Origin: CALMEC01 sp964628685
GTDB lineage: Bacteria > Actinomycetota > Thermoleophilia > Miltoncostaeales > Miltoncostaeaceae
NCBI GenBank assembly: GCA_964628685.1
Contig: CAZVNM010000007.1
Location: forward strand, 38,211 to 102,210
Direction: 5' to 3'
DNA length: 64,000 bases
In this document: piece by piece, positions 27,755 through 37,653 of the stretch
Layout: every line of letters begins with the position of its first letter
How positions within the stretch are numbered: the first letter of the stretch is position 1
The notes under the pieces: model-generated
Seen by the model: the letters and a program-made list of their open reading frames with translations, nothing else
What the model was told of the DNA's origin: nothing
Database searches by the model: none
Made by a program: the position numbers and the translations under genes

Positions 27755-29008
27755 TCAGTTCGGACGCGAGCGGACCGCGCCCAGGTCCTTCAAAATGTTC
27801 TCGGCCGCGGGGCCGGAGCGGCGCCCCAGCCGGGTGCGGGCGATCTCGCGCTCCACGAGGTCGTGGTCGAGGTCGAGGAACTCCAGGTACGCCACCTCGT
27901 CGCGTGCGGAGCGGTCGAGCAGCTCGTGCAGCGACTCCTTGGTGATGGGTCGCCCGCCGAGCCCCGCGACGACGGTGGAGTTGGGCATCGGATTGCCCAC
28001 CAGCGACGCGCGCACGTGTGACGAGACGATGCCGCCGATCCCCACCGAGAACGCCTTCTCCAGCGAGATGAAGCGCTTGGCGTTCCAGAGGACCTCGCGC
28101 ACCTGCTCCTGTGGGAACGGCCGGAAGCTCGTGATGCCGAGCACCCCGATGCGCTCGCCGCGCTCGCGGCGTTCGTCGACGACGTCCTTGATGGTGCCGA
28201 GCACCGATCCCAGGGCGACGATGATCGTCTCGGCGTCCTCGCACATGTAGGGACGCACGAGCCCGCCGGAGTCGCGGCCGAAGACCTCCCGGAACTCGTC
28301 GGCCACCCGCGGGATCAGGTCGAGGGCCTCCATCTGCCGGTGGTGGGCCAGGTAGCGCACCTCGGTGAAGGCCTCTGGGCCGACCATCGCGCCGATCGAC
28401 ACCGGCTCGTCCGGGTCGACCACCTGGCGCGGCTCGAACGGCGGCAGGAACCGCTCCACCTGCTCGCGTTCGGGCACGTCCACCACCTCGACGGCGTGGG
28501 TGAGGATGAACCCGTCCATGCAGACCATCACCGGCAGGGAGATCTCCTCGGCGATGCGAAACGCCTGCACGTGCAGGTCGGCCGCCTCCTGGTTGGTCTC
28601 GGCGTAGAGCTGCAGCCAGCCGGAGTCGCGCTGCGACATCGTGTCGCTGTGGTCGTTCCAGATGTTGATGGGTGCGCCGATGGCGCGGTTGGCCACGGTC
28701 ATGACGATGGGAAGCCCAAGGCCGGAGGCGTTGTAGACGGCCTCCACCATGAACAGCAGCCCCTGGCTCGCCGTGGCGGTGTACGCGCGTGCGCCCACCG
28801 CCGACGCGCCGATGGCCGTCGACATGGCGGCGAACTCCGACTCCACGTTCACGAACTCGCAGCCGGGGAGCTCCTCGGACTTCACGAGCGCCGAGAGCGA
28901 CTCGACGATGTGGGTCTGGGGCGAGATCGGATAGGCGCAGATGACCTCGGGGCGGCAGGCCGCCACGGCGCGTGCGACCGCCTGCGAACCCTCAATCTGC
29001 ATGCGCAT
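27755..29008 (-). CDS. porA: 2-oxoacid:ferredoxin oxidoreductase alpha subunit
   Basis: 417 residues. EGSQAVARAVAACRPEVICAYPISPQTH is the PorA opening (family YPITPST), cited here in two parts as EGSQAVARAV and CAYPISPQTH. FVNVESEFAAMSTAIGAS and ATASQGLLFMVEAVYNASG follow, then the transketolase C-terminal domain ending SGPAAENILKDLGAVRSRPN. It overlaps the porG 3' end by 17 bases and is 14 bp from porB. The start ATG at 29008 is two codons before a second Met. Confidence 0.93.
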   Translation of the reverse strand: MRMQIEGSQAVARAVAACRPEVICAYPISPQTHIVESLSALVKSEELPGCEFVNVESEFAAMSTAIGASAVGARAYTATASQGLLFMVEAVYNASGLGLPIVMTVANRAIGAPINIWNDHSDTMSQRDSGWLQLYAETNQEAADLHVQAFRIAEEISLPVMVCMDGFILTHAVEVVDVPEREQVERFLPPFEPRQVVDPDEPVSIGAMVGPEAFTEVRYLAHHRQMEALDLIPRVADEFREVFGRDSGGLVRPYMCEDAETIIVALGSVLGTIKDVVDERRERGERIGVLGITSFRPFPQEQVREVLWNAKRFISLEKAFSVGIGGIVSSHVRASLVGNPMPNSTVVAGLGGRPITKESLHELLDRSARDEVAYLEFLDLDHDLVEREIARTRLGRRSGPAAENILKDLGAVRSRPN

Positions 29009-29582
29009 GGGGTGTCTCCTCCCGCGATCCGACGATCAGCTCGTATGCCGCGGTGGCGGCCGCCACGTTGCCCTCGCCCAGCGGTCCGGGGAACTGCTTG
29101 CGGATGGCGCCGGCCACCGAGTCCAGGTGAACGAGCCCGGTGAGCGCCGCGAGGCCGCCAAGGAGGACCGCGTTGGGCACCGGCCGCCCCACGTGTGTGC
29201 GGGCGAGCTCGGTGGCGGGCAGCGTGACGATGCGTCCCTCCGGGCGCCCCTCCAGCAGGTCCTCGAGCCCCAGGTCCTCCAGGGTGCGACCCGAGTTGAT
29301 GAGGACGTAGCCGTCCGATGCCAGTCCGCGGAAGAGATCGACCTGGTGCACGAGCGTCGCGTCCTGCACCACCAGGGCGTCGGGGGTCATCACCGGCTCG
29401 CGCGCACGGATGGGCTCGTCGGCGATGCGGCAGAACGCCACGACGGGTGCCCCGGTGCGCTCGGAGCCGAAGCTGGGGAACGCCTGCGAGTGGCGTCCCT
29501 CGACGAAGGCCGCCTCGGAGAGAAGTCCCGCGGCGGTCACCACCCCCTGGCCCCCGCGACCGTGAATGCGGACTTCGAACAT
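28992..29582 (-). CDS. porG: 2-oxoacid:ferredoxin oxidoreductase gamma subunit
   Basis: 196 residues, MFEVRIHGRGGQGVVTAAGL at the start, the family hallmark. Then SQAFPSFGSERTGAPVVAFCRI, LINSGRTLEDLGLE and NAVLLGGLAALTGLV. It is first in the porG-A-B-GltD/PorD run. TAGGAT lies 7 bases before the ATG and could be either a -10 for a leaderless transcript or a Shine-Dalgarno-like AGGAT. Confidence 0.92.
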   Translation of the reverse strand: MFEVRIHGRGGQGVVTAAGLLSEAAFVEGRHSQAFPSFGSERTGAPVVAFCRIADEPIRAREPVMTPDALVVQDATLVHQVDLFRGLASDGYVLINSGRTLEDLGLEDLLEGRPEGRIVTLPATELARTHVGRPVPNAVLLGGLAALTGLVHLDSVAGAIRKQFPGPLGEGNVAAATAAYELIVGSREETPHAHAD

Positions 29583-29875
29583 GCCTGGGATCCTAGTACC
29601 GGGGGTGCGGCCGTTGACACCCGACGCGGTCATCCGAGACCGACCGCCACCGCGATCGGCGGGACCGGTCCGCGCCGCGTTCCCCGGTGGCACCCGGCGC
29701 CGGTCTCGACCCTCCGGAGCGTCACCGCACCGACACCGGATGGACACGGGATCACCCGGTGGCGGTCGACGGCCGTCCCCGCGATGCGGGCGGGCCCGCG
29801 GAACCGCCGCGCGGCTGGTCGCCGGCCCGTTCTCATGCCGGCGCCGCCGGCGGCCGTTCCCCGCGCGTACGACGG

Positions 29876-29919
29876 CCGTCGACACCGCACGCGCCGCTGC
29901 CCGCGTGCGGTGTCGACGG
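29876..29919 (-). terminator. Strong hairpin after the giant DUF11 gene
   Basis: A perfect 18-bp inverted repeat: left arm 29876-29893, loop of 8 bases (29894-29901), right arm 29902-29919. It begins 7 bp after the stop codon of the 2442-residue surface gene. There is no T-tract, so it would be an actinobacterial-type I-shaped terminator or an mRNA stabiliser. The remaining gap to porG (29583-29875) shows nothing else clear. Confidence 0.75.
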
Positions 29920-29926
29920 TGGTCGC

Positions 29927-32900
29927 TCAGCCGGTCACGGCCACCTTGCCGGGACGGCGGACCGTCCCGCTGACGCGTACCCTGGCGCTGCTCCGCAGCA
30001 CCACGCGTGAGTTGCCCGCCCGCGCGACGGCCCGGTTGGTCAACACTCCACGCGCGGTCGGCGTCACGCGCAGTCGCACCCACACCGTCCGCGACCGCCC
30101 GGGATCGAGCCGGGGGATCGACCAGCGCGCCACCCCCTTGACGAGCCGTCCCCGGTTGCCGATCGCCCGGTAGGTGAGACCGCGCGGGAAGGTGTCGACC
30201 ACCACCACGTTGGTGGCGGGGACCCTGCCGGTGTTCGTGATCGTCATCCGCCACGTGCCGACCTGGCCGTTTCGCAGCCGGGTCGGGCCACGCTTGACCA
30301 GACGCAGGCGAACCGGAGCGGACACCGATCCGGCCGGGGGTTCGGCCGCGGCCGGCGGCTGCGGGGCGGGCGATGCCGGTGCCGGCGTGACGAGCGGGCT
30401 CGCCGGCGGTGCGGCGATCGTCGGATCGACCGGATGGACGACCGCGGTGACGACGTCGTTGCTCGCCCGGTCCGCCTCCCGACTCTCGAAGCGGGCGGTG
30501 TTGGCGACCCGCGTCGTGGATCGCGACGTCCCCGACGGAACACGCACGATGAAGCTCGCGGCGGCGGTCTCGTCGAGATCCAGCGTCCCGACCTGCCAGC
30601 GCAGCGCCTCCACCGACGTCGCGTCCGTGGGTTCGATGGCGGTCCAGACCCCCGCGACGCGATACGCCACGGTGCCCGACGCGCTGCCGGCGACGTACAC
30701 GGTGCCGGCGGGTATGACGTCGGTCAGACGGGCGTTGGTCGCAACCTCCGTGCCAGAGTTGCGCATCACGACGTTGTAGGTGATCGCGTCGCCGGGTGCG
30801 ACCTCGGCCGCCGACGCCGACTTCGCCACCAACAGCGCGGGTGCGGCTGCGACCGTTGTCGTGACCGGGTTCGATGTCGCCGGCGCGGTCTGGTCAGAGA
30901 CGAGGTCGGCACGGTTTCCGATGACCGTGCCGTCGACCCCCGGCAGGGGGACGCGGACGGTCATGCCGACGACCCGATCCGGTTGCGGAACCGTGACGGG
31001 GACGGTGTCGCGCGCGACGACCCTGGGGAACGTCCAGCGGACCCTGGTCACGGTCGTGAGGTCGGCCGGGCAGGTCCCGAAGGTGTGGCCCGGTGTGCCG
31101 GGATCGGTCGAACAGGTCACCGCGGCGCCGCCCGCGTCGATCGTCTGCAGACTCACCCCGTCCGGGACCCCGTCCTCGATGACGACGCCGGTGGCGTCCA
31201 TGTCACCTGTGTTGGACAGCACCAGCCGGTAGACGAGGTCGTTCGGCGAACGGGTCAACGTCAGAACCCGATGGTCCACCGACTTCGCGAGCGAGAGGTT
31301 CGGAGCGCTGCGCACGCTGTGGCGCGTCGGGACGCCGTGATCACCGGGATCCGGGCCGAACGACACCGGGGTCGGCGTCTGATCGGATGCGATGCCACCC
31401 AGGTTCGTGAACTCGGTGCCCGTGTCGACGGGGCCGCGCACGCGCACGCTGAACGTCTGGACGCCGTCGGTGTCGACCTCCACCACGGGGATCGTCCAAC
31501 GGATCGCCTCCACCCGTGTCGGATCCGCCGGCTCGGTCGCCTGGAAGACACCGGCCACGCGGTACGCGACCGCGGCGGACCCCGCCGACGACGCGCTCCC
31601 AGCGACGTAGCTCGTCTCGGCCGGCACCACGTCGGTCAGGACGACGCCGGTCGCATCCTCGTTGCCCGAGTTCGCGTAGCGCAGGCTGTACGTGACGAGG
31701 TCACCGGGCGCCACGACCGAGCCGGTCGCCGGCACCGACGTCTTGGTGGTGGTCGCAGGCCCCGCCCCGAACCAGGCGGGCGCGGAACCCACTCGGAGGC
31801 TTCCGGTGTCCTCGACGACCGTCGTGCCGGGGATCTCATCCGCCGTCATCCGCGCCGTGTTGGTGAGCACGGTCCCGTTGGCGAGCGGACGCGTCACGTT
31901 GACGCGATAGGTGATCCGCCATCCCGCCCCGGCGGCGATCGTGGGCAGGCGGAACGTGACCGTCCGTCCCTCCACGCCCTCCTGAAAGCCGGCGGGCGGG
32001 GGCCCCGCCACACAGACCGGGCCGGGCGCGCATGATTCGACGGCGACGCTTCCGGTCACGTAGGTCGTGCCGGTGGGCAGCGTGTCGGTGATGACGACGT
32101 TTCGGAGCGGAACGCCACCGGTGAAGTTCGACGCCAGGATCGAGAACGGCACGTCGACGTCGCCCGCGCTCACGGGTTGGGCGTCGGGCGTCTTCGCGAT
32201 GGCGGGTGCGGGCAGCACCACGGTCGCGGTCGCGGTGTCCGTCCCCGGCGCATACGGGCGGATCGGGGTTCCGGCGCCGGTCGCCCCGGTGCCGTCCTCC
32301 ACCGCGGCACTCGCGGTGTTGGTGTAGGTGCGGGGTGCGGGGTCGTCCAGCACCGAGGACGTCGGCCGGGCCTCGAAGGTGAGCGTGAGCTTCCGGCCCG
32401 CGGGGATCCGCAGTCCGGTCGACCAGGTCAGGTCACGTCCGGAGACGGTGGGCTCGGCGGTGCCGCCGGCCGCGGGGACCGTATCGACCGAGTAGGAGGT
32501 CGAGCCGGCCACGTACTCCCAGCCCTCCGGCAGCGTGTCCCTCACGATCGCCCGGAAGGCGTCGGCGCTCGAGTCGTTGGCGAGCACGATCGTCCAGCCG
32601 AACGGCTGGTTCACCTGGGCATCGCCGGTCTCGGCGCCACCGCGGACGGTCTTGGCGACGGTGACCTCGGGGAACACCATGCTGAGGGTCACGCGGTCGG
32701 AGCCGCCGTCGGTGTGGTCGCGGTAGGTGCCGGCGGGCACCAGCTCCCGCTCGGACCGCGGTGCCGCGAAGTAGTGCGGGACCGCCGCGTCGTTGACCGC
32801 CGTGCTTCCGGGGCCGAGCTGCGCCGAGTCGACCCAGCGCGCCGAGTATGTGATGACGGTCAGCGTGCCCGCGGGCAGCTCGTCGATCGCCCATTCGAGC

Positions 32901-35900
32901 GACGGCGCGGTGTCGTCGACCACGCTCACCTCCGACGGCAGCGTCTCCATCCGCACATCGGTGAGTGTGGACGGGATCAGATCGGTCACCTGCACGTCGT
33001 GCGCCGTGGCGTTGCCGGTGTTCTGGATGCTGATCGTGTAGGTGTAGCGGTCGACGCCGGGCGTCGTGGTGCAGGCGTCCGAGTCGGTGTCCACGGGGCC
33101 GGGGTCCGCCCCGTCGCAGTCCACGTGCTTGTTCATGATCAGGCGTGGCTCGACCACACGCACGTCGGCCGTCGAGATGGCGGTCATCGTGGCGCTGGGC
33201 GGAACGACCGGTGCGGGCGCGGCGGCGGGCTGTTCGTCGGTGTCATCCGTGAGGGACCACTGGATCTGTGCGGCGTTGGTGAGTGTCACGTCGCGGACGA
33301 CCGGGGTCCCGTCGGCGGGTGTGCCGGTGCCCGTGAACGTCGGGGCGACTCGGGCCGTGTACTGGATCGTCAGGGTGCGCGGCGTCGCCTGGGCAGGGAC
33401 GTCGTCGAGCCAGCCGCCGATCCGCGTCGAGCCATCCGGATCGGTCGTCGGCGGGATCGGCGACGCGGGCATCGGTACGTCACATCCGACGCAGGCGAAG
33501 CTGTCGTATCTGACGAATTGCAGGCCGTCCGGCACGCGGTCCACCACGACGGCGTCATTGAAGTGGACCCCGCCCGGGATCGTGACGGTGGCGGCGTAAC
33601 GCACGAGTCCGCCCACCACCTGCGTCGAGCGATCGGCGGTCTTGACGATGCTCGGCCGGTTCCACGTGAGCGTGTGGGACGCGGTGGTCGAGAACGACTG
33701 CTCGCCGGTGGCGGTGCCGGCCATCGAGCTGTAGTCGACGCGTGCGGTGTTGACGAGGTTGACGTCGGGGAGGTTCTCGGCCGGGTACCGGACGCGGTAC
33801 CTGACGGTCACCGTCTGACCGGGCAGGATGGTGGTCGTCGGCCACGTGAGGGTACGCGGCAGGCTGAGGGTCGCACTGTCGAGGGGGGCTGCGGGACATG
33901 CCGCCGCCGGGACCCCGTTCGTGGGGTTCGGAGTGGTGGGACAGGGCACGGGGGCACCGTCGCCCGTGACGGGTGCGGTGCCGGCGACGGGCACCGCCCC
34001 CTGTGGCAACACGTCGGTCAGCACCACGTCATGGGCGGTCGAGGCGCCGGATGCCGCAGACGCGTTGGTGACCGACAGTGAGTACGTGACGTACCCGTCG
34101 GGAGCGATGATGCCGCCCACGTTGTCGCTCGACTTGGTGAGCGTCAGCGAGGGGCGCACCACCGGAGTCGTGATGGTCGACGAGTTGAGCGTCGTGATGG
34201 TCGCCGTGGTGGGCGTCTGCCGATATGTCATCGCCCCGCTGTTGACGACACCGGTCCCCGCGTCGGCGCGTACGCGGACCGAGAAGTCGACGACGAACAC
34301 GTCAGAACCGGAGCCGGTCGCGTTGACATACGTCGGGGGAAACTGCAGTCGGAGGGTCTCGGACGGTGCAGTACCGGTCGTGGTGAGATCGAAGCCGGCC
34401 GGGAGCGGGCCGCCGTTCAGCGTCGCGGTCGGCGTCCCCACGAGTTCCTGACCCAGCCGGATGGGATCGCTGAGCAGTCCATCGTAGACCGTCTCCCCGT
34501 CGGGGATGGTGAGGGTCATCCGGTACGCGACGGTCTCGCCGGGGGTGGCCTGGGTCGATCCGTTGTTGCCCGGAACGTCCACCACCGAGGTCGACACGCG
34601 CGTCTTCGTCAGTGAGGCCGCGCTGTAGGTGACCGCGGCGGTGTCACGCGCCGGATCGGTGACACCACGGTTGACCCGGTCCGCCGCCGGGATCGCGCCG
34701 GCCGACGTGGGCTGCGAGGGGTCGATGTTGTTGAGCGGGATGTAGGTGTACGTACCACCGCGGTTCGTCGCGACCTCGAACTGGCGCACACCGGCGGTGT
34801 TGGTCATCCGCAGCGATGGGCCGTAGGTCTCCGGCACCGCGAGACGGTAGGTCAGCGTCAGGTCGCCCGGAGCGGTGTCGGCGGGGATCACGAGACCCGT
34901 CCAGATGATGCGACCGTTGGCGGCCTGGTCGACGCAGGTCACCGACCCGGTCGGTGGGGTCGGAATCGGCGCGATGAGGTCCGCGCACATGTACCCGGGC
35001 GGCAGGTTGTCCCAGATCTGGGCGTTCACGACCGGGGTCGCGCTGGTGTTGGACGGATCGACGCGGAACTCCACCACGTCCCCGCCGCGCACGTTCGGCA
35101 CCGTGGGGCTGTTGGGACCGGCGGGCATGATGAGCGTGCCGTTCACCCGCATCACGCCCTTGACCAGCCGCACGACGGGCTCGGTCATCACCATGTCCAC
35201 CCGATCGCGGAGCGGAAAGGTCTGCGTGGGCGTGTTGGCGTAGCTCAGCTTCATCAGGTTGCCGGCGATCTCACCCTCGGTGCGGGCGCTCGGATCGGTG
35301 ACGATCGCCGACACCCACATCTCGAACACCTGTCCGGTGTCCGGCACCGAGGTGGGGCGGGTCCACTGCACCACCCCGACGGTCGACGTGGTCATGGTCC
35401 AGCCGGTGGAGGTGTTGTTGGGCGTGGGCGTGGCGCTCTCGTAGACCATGCCGGCGGGCAGGAAGTCCGAGATGCTCACGTTGTTGGTGAACATCGCCGA
35501 CGGGAAGCTCGCACGAAGAAGGAAACAGACGCGGTCGCCGGGGCGGAACGCGCCTGCGGCGACATCGTCGACATAGGTCGCGCCTGCGCACGTCAGTGGA
35601 TTGGCGGCGTTCGACACCTTCTTGTCGATCGTGGGCGCCCCTGTGCTGACGGTCGCAGCGCTCTCATCGGTCACCGCGACGGACTGACCGCCGATGGTCG
35701 GGTTCGCGGTCGCCTCGACGCGCACCGTGTTGACCAATCCGTCGCTCGCAAGCACCGGCGAGGTGAGGACGTCGGCGAAGTCCTCCTGGTAGTAGCGTCG
35801 CACGCGTGTCGGGAACGTGATGATGTTCGTTCCGTCCGCGGCCAGAGAGTCGATGTTCCACCGGATCGTGAAGTCACCGTTCGCGTCCTCGGTCACCGAG

Positions 35901-37255
35901 GTGTACGGCAGGGTGGGCGCCTGACCGGCAAGGTGGCATTCGGCGTCGGGCAGCGGTGGGACGGCGCCCAGCGGGCACAGCCCGTCGGGCAGCGTGTCCG
36001 TGACCTCCAGTCCGCTCGACGTGACGTACTCCGATCCGTCGAGCGTGATGGTGAACGGGACGACCTCACCGTTCGTGACGAGGCCGGCCGGAGCCGTCTT
36101 CAGAATGCGGAGGTCTTCCGCGGTCCGCAGCAGCGTCGTGTGGTCCGTCACGGTCTGGGTCGGTGAGCCGCTGTAGGTCCCGCTCGCGGTCGCCCCGTTC
36201 AGAATGGGCTGTTCGTCGAAGGTCAGCGGACCGGTGTTGTTGTCGAGGTTGGCGGCCTGGGCACCGTCGCTCGCCGGGGTGGCACCTGGCCACGAGGCGG
36301 TGTTCGACCGCATCGGGACCCCCACGCGATACGGGATCGTCACGACGGCGTTGACACCGAGCGTCGCGAGGGCGGGAACCTGTGCGCTGGTCCAGCGGAC
36401 GTGGGTGTAGACGCCGGCCGGCAGCGGGCCTGCACCGTCGGGGTCGGCGTTGATCGTCTCGACCAGACCCGGCATCACGCATCCGGGGGTCGTGCCGGAG
36501 GCGTCCAGCCGCGGGGCCCCGGGGTACTCGACGACGCCGGTCTCGGTGTTGTCGATGCCACCGCACCCCAGGAACTCGAGGTTGGCCGGGATGTAGTCGT
36601 CGACCACCACATCCGTGTCCGCGGCGACGGCGTTGCCCCGCACGGTCAGCGTGTAGGTGGTCGGGTGGTTGTGGACACCCCGCAGGATCTCACCCTCCGG
36701 TGACGGCTCGCTCTTCCGGATCCTGATCCCGGATGTCTGGGTGGTGGCGCTGGCGACGGCCTGGTGTGTGAACGCGCTGGGCGCACCGGTCGTCGCGTTG
36801 ACCGTCGGGACGATCCGCGGCTGCGAGTTCAACAGCGCCTGTGCGTTGTTGACGTACGCGCCGCCCAGGGGGACGGTCGCGATGTCGTGGGCGACCGAAT
36901 ACGTGAAGCGGAAGGTTGATGCCGGGGACAGGTCCGAGAGGTTGCGCCAGACGATGACCGTGCTCCCGCCCGCGACCGGGATGATCTGGTCGGGCTCGGG
37001 ACTCGATGAGCCCGGTTCGTAGGACACGCCGGGAGGGAGGACGTCCCGGATCGTGAGGTTGTACAGATACGGATCCGTCGGAGCACCGTGAACCGTGACC
37101 GTCACGGGACTCGACGTCCCGTAGAGGACCTGGGCCGGAGCGGTCTTGGTCATGGTCACGGCCTCGCCCCTCGACGCGGCGACCAGCATGACGACGGCGA
37201 CGACCAGGGCGGCGAGCGCCCGCGTCGCCAGATGTGAAGGCTTTGTTATCGGCAT
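29927..37255 (-). CDS. Giant secreted DUF11-repeat surface protein
   Basis: 2442 residues. A signal sequence (ATRALAALVVAVVMLVAAS) is followed by about fifteen copies of a 130-170-residue Ig-like DUF11 module. Each opens with a Lys-containing strand such as IRIRKSEPSP, LTLTKSSDN, IVKTADRS or LLVAKSASA. Each continues through YT(L/I)xVxNxG, VxDxLPxGxxY and a WxIxxL strand. The Lys and the conserved Asp/Asn could form isopeptide bonds in some modules. The C-terminus (VRLRLVKRGPTRLRNGQVG onward) is a last DUF11 copy rich in Arg. There is no LPXTG motif and no C-terminal membrane helix, so attachment is unknown. Codon use and GC are like the neighbours, with no sign of recent transfer. Confidence 0.9.
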   Translation of the reverse strand: MPITKPSHLATRALAALVVAVVMLVAASRGEAVTMTKTAPAQVLYGTSSPVTVTVHGAPTDPYLYNLTIRDVLPPGVSYEPGSSSPEPDQIIPVAGGSTVIVWRNLSDLSPASTFRFTYSVAHDIATVPLGGAYVNNAQALLNSQPRIVPTVNATTGAPSAFTHQAVASATTQTSGIRIRKSEPSPEGEILRGVHNHPTTYTLTVRGNAVAADTDVVVDDYIPANLEFLGCGGIDNTETGVVEYPGAPRLDASGTTPGCVMPGLVETINADPDGAGPLPAGVYTHVRWTSAQVPALATLGVNAVVTIPYRVGVPMRSNTASWPGATPASDGAQAANLDNNTGPLTFDEQPILNGATASGTYSGSPTQTVTDHTTLLRTAEDLRILKTAPAGLVTNGEVVPFTITLDGSEYVTSSGLEVTDTLPDGLCPLGAVPPLPDAECHLAGQAPTLPYTSVTEDANGDFTIRWNIDSLAADGTNIITFPTRVRRYYQEDFADVLTSPVLASDGLVNTVRVEATANPTIGGQSVAVTDESAATVSTGAPTIDKKVSNAANPLTCAGATYVDDVAAGAFRPGDRVCFLLRASFPSAMFTNNVSISDFLPAGMVYESATPTPNNTSTGWTMTTSTVGVVQWTRPTSVPDTGQVFEMWVSAIVTDPSARTEGEIAGNLMKLSYANTPTQTFPLRDRVDMVMTEPVVRLVKGVMRVNGTLIMPAGPNSPTVPNVRGGDVVEFRVDPSNTSATPVVNAQIWDNLPPGYMCADLIAPIPTPPTGSVTCVDQAANGRIIWTGLVIPADTAPGDLTLTYRLAVPETYGPSLRMTNTAGVRQFEVATNRGGTYTYIPLNNIDPSQPTSAGAIPAADRVNRGVTDPARDTAAVTYSAASLTKTRVSTSVVDVPGNNGSTQATPGETVAYRMTLTIPDGETVYDGLLSDPIRLGQELVGTPTATLNGGPLPAGFDLTTTGTAPSETLRLQFPPTYVNATGSGSDVFVVDFSVRVRADAGTGVVNSGAMTYRQTPTTATITTLNSSTITTPVVRPSLTLTKSSDNVGGIIAPDGYVTYSLSVTNASAASGASTAHDVVLTDVLPQGAVPVAGTAPVTGDGAPVPCPTTPNPTNGVPAAACPAAPLDSATLSLPRTLTWPTTTILPGQTVTVRYRVRYPAENLPDVNLVNTARVDYSSMAGTATGEQSFSTTASHTLTWNRPSIVKTADRSTQVVGGLVRYAATVTIPGGVHFNDAVVVDRVPDGLQFVRYDSFACVGCDVPMPASPIPPTTDPDGSTRIGGWLDDVPAQATPRTLTIQYTARVAPTFTGTGTPADGTPVVRDVTLTNAAQIQWSLTDDTDEQPAAAPAPVVPPSATMTAISTADVRVVEPRLIMNKHVDCDGADPGPVDTDSDACTTTPGVDRYTYTISIQNTGNATAHDVQVTDLIPSTLTDVRMETLPSEVSVVDDTAPSLEWAIDELPAGTLTVITYSARWVDSAQLGPGSTAVNDAAVPHYFAAPRSERELVPAGTYRDHTDGGSDRVTLSMVFPEVTVAKTVRGGAETGDAQVNQPFGWTIVLANDSSADAFRAIVRDTLPEGWEYVAGSTSYSVDTVPAAGGTAEPTVSGRDLTWSTGLRIPAGRKLTLTFEARPTSSVLDDPAPRTYTNTASAAVEDGTGATGAGTPIRPYAPGTDTATATVVLPAPAIAKTPDAQPVSAGDVDVPFSILASNFTGGVPLRNVVITDTLPTGTTYVTGSVAVESCAPGPVCVAGPPPAGFQEGVEGRTVTFRLPTIAAGAGWRITYRVNVTRPLANGTVLTNTARMTADEIPGTTVVEDTGSLRVGSAPAWFGAGPATTTKTSVPATGSVVAPGDLVTYSLRYANSGNEDATGVVLTDVVPAETSYVAGSASSAGSAAVAYRVAGVFQATEPADPTRVEAIRWTIPVVEVDTDGVQTFSVRVRGPVDTGTEFTNLGGIASDQTPTPVSFGPDPGDHGVPTRHSVRSAPNLSLAKSVDHRVLTLTRSPNDLVYRLVLSNTGDMDATGVVIEDGVPDGVSLQTIDAGGAAVTCSTDPGTPGHTFGTCPADLTTVTRVRWTFPRVVARDTVPVTVPQPDRVVGMTVRVPLPGVDGTVIGNRADLVSDQTAPATSNPVTTTVAAAPALLVAKSASAAEVAPGDAITYNVVMRNSGTEVATNARLTDVIPAGTVYVAGSASGTVAYRVAGVWTAIEPTDATSVEALRWQVGTLDLDETAAASFIVRVPSGTSRSTTRVANTARFESREADRASNDVVTAVVHPVDPTIAAPPASPLVTPAPASPAPQPPAAAEPPAGSVSAPVRLRLVKRGPTRLRNGQVGTWRMTITNTGRVPATNVVVVDTFPRGLTYRAIGNRGRLVKGVARWSIPRLDPGRSRTVWVRLRVTPTARGVLTNRAVARAGNSRVVLRSSARVRVSGTVRRPGKVAVTG

Positions 37256-37383
37256 CGCCTGCGAGATCGGCGTTTCGCACTGTTTCCTTGAGCCCGGCTT
37301 CCCTGCCCGTCGGAGTGCACTCGCGCGCCCCGCACCGCCTGAGTCTCATCCTCCTGTGGACGGTGACATTGGCGGTGGCCCGG

Positions 37384-37653
37384 TCAGGCGGGGCCGCCTC
37401 CGTCCGAGCCCGTCTCGTGCCCTGGGTCCGGGGTCGATGTCGGTAGGTTCGACGCCGTCAGCTCCTCGATGCGGCCCTGCGCCGCGGCAAGCCGCTCGCG
37501 GCAGCGTGCGACGTGGGCCTTGCCCTCCTCGAACAGGCGGATGGCCTCGTCCAGGTCGACGCTGCCGTCCTCCAGGCGGCGCACCACCTCCTCCAACCGG
37601 GCGAGCGCCTGGTCGAACGTCAGATCCTCTGTCGGGGGCTGGGGGTCGGTCAC
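37384..37653 (-). CDS. xseB: Exodeoxyribonuclease VII small subunit
   Basis: 89 residues: LTFDQALARLEEVVRRLEDG, VDLDEAIRLFEEGKAHVARC, ERLAAAQGRIEEL are the two helices and Leu-rich core of XseB. A Pro/Gly-rich tail of about 20 residues follows. It works with XseA to degrade single-stranded DNA bidirectionally. The GTG start overlaps the xseA stop. Confidence 0.95.
   Translation of the reverse strand: MTDPQPPTEDLTFDQALARLEEVVRRLEDGSVDLDEAIRLFEEGKAHVARCRERLAAAQGRIEELTASNLPTSTPDPGHETGSDGGGPA

Noticed and set aside
36900..37255. A sortase signal in the giant protein
   Set aside because: Neither an LPXTG-like motif nor a C-terminal hydrophobic helix is present.
37256..37383. A riboswitch (GEMM- or cobalamin-like) ahead of the giant surface gene
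   Set aside because: The leader has GGAAAC and GGGAAGCC pieces, but neither the full consensus nor the required stems can be drawn.
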